Assembly (NCBI GenBank): GCA_013349735.1
Contig: DUZC01000270.1
Coordinates: 1 to 7,004 of the forward strand
DNA from: Rhodospirillaceae bacterium
GTDB taxonomy: Bacteria > Pseudomonadota > Alphaproteobacteria > Rhodospirillales > Magnetospirillaceae
Length of the DNA: 7,004 nt
Direction: 5' to 3'
Part shown: one piece after another, positions 5,464 through 7,004 of the stretch
Layout of the letters: each line of letters begins with the position of its first letter
Numbering within the stretch: the first letter of the stretch is position 1
Notes under the pieces: generated by a model
Databases searched by the model: none
Seen by the model: the letters and a program-made list of their open reading frames with translations, nothing else
Told to the model about the DNA's origin: nothing
Made by a program: the position numbers and the translations under genes

Positions 5464-6453
5464 ATGGCCGTTTATACTGAAGTATCCGACGAGGAGTTAG
5501 AGGTATTTGTCGGAGAATATGACATCGGCAATGTCATGAGCTGCAAAGGAATCGCCGAAGGCGTAGAGAACTCAAACTATCTTTTGCAGACAACGACAGG
5601 GAATTACATCCTTACTCTTTATGAGAAGCGCGTTAGCCCGAAAGATCTACCATTCTTTATTGAGTTAATGGAGCATCTGGCCCATCAAGGGCTCGCCTGC
5701 CCAACACCGCTGGCGGGCCGCGATGGCCGTAGTCTGCGCGAACTTTGTGGCCGCCCGGCGGCCATCATCAGCTTTCTGCAGGGATTATGGCCCCGCCGAG
5801 TCACGGCGGCCCACTGCGCCTCGTTGGGCCGGGCCATGGCCGATATGCATCAAAAAGGGCTGAGCTTTGCGCAAAGCCGGGAAAACTCCTTAGGCTTACC
5901 GTCCTGGCGCCCCCTCTTTACCCAGGAAGCGCATCGGGCTGACGATCTGAAACCGGGGCTATCAAAATTTATTACTGAAGAGATCAGCGAGATTGAAAGA
6001 ATTTGGCCGACATCTTTGCCGAAAGGCATCATTCATGCCGATCTTTTCCCGGATAATGTGTTTTTTATTGGCAACAATGTTTCAGGTATTATTGACTTTT
6101 ACTTCGCTTGCACTGATTTTCTTGCTTATGATATTGCGATTTGTCTTAATGCCTGGTGTTTTGAAGCGGACAGCAGCTTCAACGTTACCAAAGCCCGCTT
6201 GATGCTGCAGGGCTATTGCCAGGCCCGTCCGATCAGCGCGCAGGAGTTGGATGCCCTGCCAATTCTTGCCCGTGGTGCCGCCATGCGTTTTCTGCTGACC
6301 CGCCTTTACGATTGGCTGAACACGCCGCCCGGTGCCCTGGTCAAACGCAAGGATCCTTTGGAATATGAGCGTAAATTGCGCTTCCATTCCGGCATAACCG
6401 GCCCGGCCGCTTATGGCTTTGACCAAGCCTTGATGTCCGGCGGAGCCAGTTGA
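5464..6453 (+). CDS. thrB: Homoserine kinase (ThrB, aminoglycoside-phosphotransferase fold)
   Basis: It phosphorylates L-homoserine with ATP to O-phosphohomoserine, the substrate of threonine synthase, in the cytoplasm. This is the alphaproteobacterial/pseudomonad type with an APH/choline-kinase fold, unrelated to the GHMP-type ThrB of E. coli. The 329 residues fit the family. Motifs seen: the N terminus MAVYTEVSDEEL, GVENSNYLL (33-41), the catalytic loop HADLFPDN (191-198, with H191, D193 and N198) and the metal-binding IIDF with D211, followed by AYDIAICLNAW (221-231). The ATG has GAGAG 6 bases upstream. The gene ends with TGA immediately before the rnhA TTG, in the same frame. Bases 5941-6180 are about 40% GC by hand count, clearly lower than the gcv genes, although the protein there is the conserved core. 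In many alphaproteobacteria ispH precedes thrB; here it does not. Confidence 0.95.
   Translation: MAVYTEVSDEELEVFVGEYDIGNVMSCKGIAEGVENSNYLLQTTTGNYILTLYEKRVSPKDLPFFIELMEHLAHQGLACPTPLAGRDGRSLRELCGRPAAIISFLQGLWPRRVTAAHCASLGRAMADMHQKGLSFAQSRENSLGLPSWRPLFTQEAHRADDLKPGLSKFITEEISEIERIWPTSLPKGIIHADLFPDNVFFIGNNVSGIIDFYFACTDFLAYDIAICLNAWCFEADSSFNVTKARLMLQGYCQARPISAQELDALPILARGAAMRFLLTRLYDWLNTPPGALVKRKDPLEYERKLRFHSGITGPAAYGFDQALMSGGAS
6441..6445 (+). promoter_or_regulatory. Ribosome binding site supporting the rnhA TTG start
   Basis: CGGAG lies inside the last codons of thrB, with its final base 8 bases before the TTG at 6454. This is good Shine-Dalgarno spacing and supports the non-ATG start; no in-frame start is possible further upstream without crossing the thrB stop codon. 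Confidence 0.6.
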
Positions 6454-6900
6454 TTGACTAAGATCGAATTGTTCACCGATGGAGCCTGCCGCGGCAATCC
6501 CGGCCCTGGCGGCTGGGGGGCGATCCTGCGCTGGAAAGGAACCGAGCGCGAGTTGGCCGGCGGCGAATCCCCGACCACTAACAACCGCATGGAACTGATG
6601 GCGGTGATCGCCGGCTTGGAAACCCTAAAACGCCCCTGTCAGGTGGATGTCTATACCGACAGCCAATATGTGCAAAAAGGCATTACCCAATGGGTCTTCG
6701 CCTGGCAAAAAAAGGGCTGGAAAACCGCTGACAATAAGGCGGTAAAAAACGAGGATTTGTGGCGACGGCTGATCGAGGCCGCCCAACGCCACCAGGTCAG
6801 CTGGCATTGGGTGCGCGGCCATGACGGCCATGAAGAGAATGAGCGGGCCGACGCCCTGGCCCGCCGCGGCCTGGAAGAGGCGCTTTTACCAAATAATTGA
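6454..6900 (+). CDS. rnhA: Ribonuclease HI
   Basis: It cleaves the RNA strand of RNA-DNA hybrids, acting on R-loops, Okazaki primers and other hybrids in the cytoplasm. The 148 residues match the family (E. coli 155). All catalytic residues are visible: D9 in LFTDGACRGNPGPGGWG, E47 in NNRMELMA, D69 in VYTDSQYV and D133 in NERADALAR, plus H123 in WVRGHDGH, which corresponds to E. coli H124. The basic-protrusion region (about 78-100, with W80, W84, KKGW and KNEDLW) is present. The start is TTG, directly after the thrB TGA, with CGGAG 8 bases upstream. With this start the N terminus MTKIELFTDG aligns well with known RNases HI. Zero spacing implies cotranscription and probably coupled translation with thrB, an arrangement common in alphaproteobacteria. 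Confidence 0.96.
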   Translation: MTKIELFTDGACRGNPGPGGWGAILRWKGTERELAGGESPTTNNRMELMAVIAGLETLKRPCQVDVYTDSQYVQKGITQWVFAWQKKGWKTADNKAVKNEDLWRRLIEAAQRHQVSWHWVRGHDGHEENERADALARRGLEEALLPNN

Positions 6901-7004
6901 ATGATAAAGCCTATTACCCAATCATAATTTACGCTACCCTACGCGCCAATAAAAAGCACATCGGGTCAACCGGTGGAAAATAGAGGTGGGGGTAACTTTG
7001 TCAT
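6901..7004. other. Non-coding right edge after rnhA
   Basis: These 104 bases are AT-richer than the flanking genes and have no hairpin plus T run that would end the thrB-rnhA transcript. Purine-rich GAGGTGGGGG (6983-6992) ends 10 bases before the final AT (7003-7004). If the next base outside the window is G, an ATG start of another rightward gene would begin at 7003. A leftward ATG at 7004 opens only 12 codons and is not credible. Confidence 0.3.

Noticed and set aside
5156..5500. Rightward open frame reaching from the lipoprotein gene across the intergenic region into thrB
   Set aside because: It overlaps the lipoprotein on one side and the conserved thrB N terminus on the other, and its product shows no domain. 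An intergenic small gene here is not supported.
6897..6928. TTGAAT and CATAAT as a promoter after rnhA
   Set aside because: The spacing is 20 bases, too long for a standard sigma-70 promoter, and the -35 would overlap the rnhA stop codon.

Overview
This is ordinary bacterial chromosome, most likely from an alphaproteobacterium. The evidence is a fairly GC-rich sequence (about 63% in the one gcv line counted by hand), an aminoglycoside-phosphotransferase-fold homoserine kinase (ThrB) followed directly by RNase HI (RnhA), a glycine decarboxylase split into two subunits, and a small lipoprotein of a type I associate from memory with Rhodospirillales-like genomes. I would not assign an order with confidence. 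No mobile element, CRISPR array, tRNA or rRNA was seen.

Layout: positions 1-160 are non-coding. They hold four ATCCG-headed decamers in exact 10-base phase, an enclosing inverted repeat, a hairpin plus T tract that could terminate leftward transcription, and a run of nine G. Positions 161-5280 are a compact leftward gene block, read from right to left: a lipoprotein (5280-4741), a 70-residue single-pass membrane protein (4740-4528), gcvT (4494-3391), gcvH (3378-3001), gcvPA (2994-1648) and gcvPB (1651-161). Gaps within the block are 0, 33, 12, 6 and -4 bases, and no terminator is visible inside it, so it is probably one operon. Positions 5281-5463 are the divergent intergenic region. Positions 5464-6900 are a rightward pair, thrB then rnhA, with no bases between stop and start. 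Positions 6901-7004 contain no recognisable gene.

The four gcv genes encode the P (two subunits), H and T proteins of the glycine cleavage system. GcvPA/GcvPB decarboxylates glycine using PLP and loads the aminomethyl group on the lipoyl arm of GcvH. GcvT passes the carbon to tetrahydrofolate and releases ammonia. The L protein (dihydrolipoamide dehydrogenase) is not in the window and must be encoded elsewhere. All key residues I could check are present, so the system looks functional. ThrB makes O-phosphohomoserine for threonine synthesis, and RnhA removes RNA from RNA-DNA hybrids; their pairing is a positional habit of alphaproteobacteria rather than a shared pathway.

The least explained parts are the uncharacterised lipoprotein/membrane-protein pair that leads the gcv operon, the decamer element at the left edge, and two places where consecutive genes share a reading frame and are separated by one TGA codon. 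I did not find a clear new biological system here.
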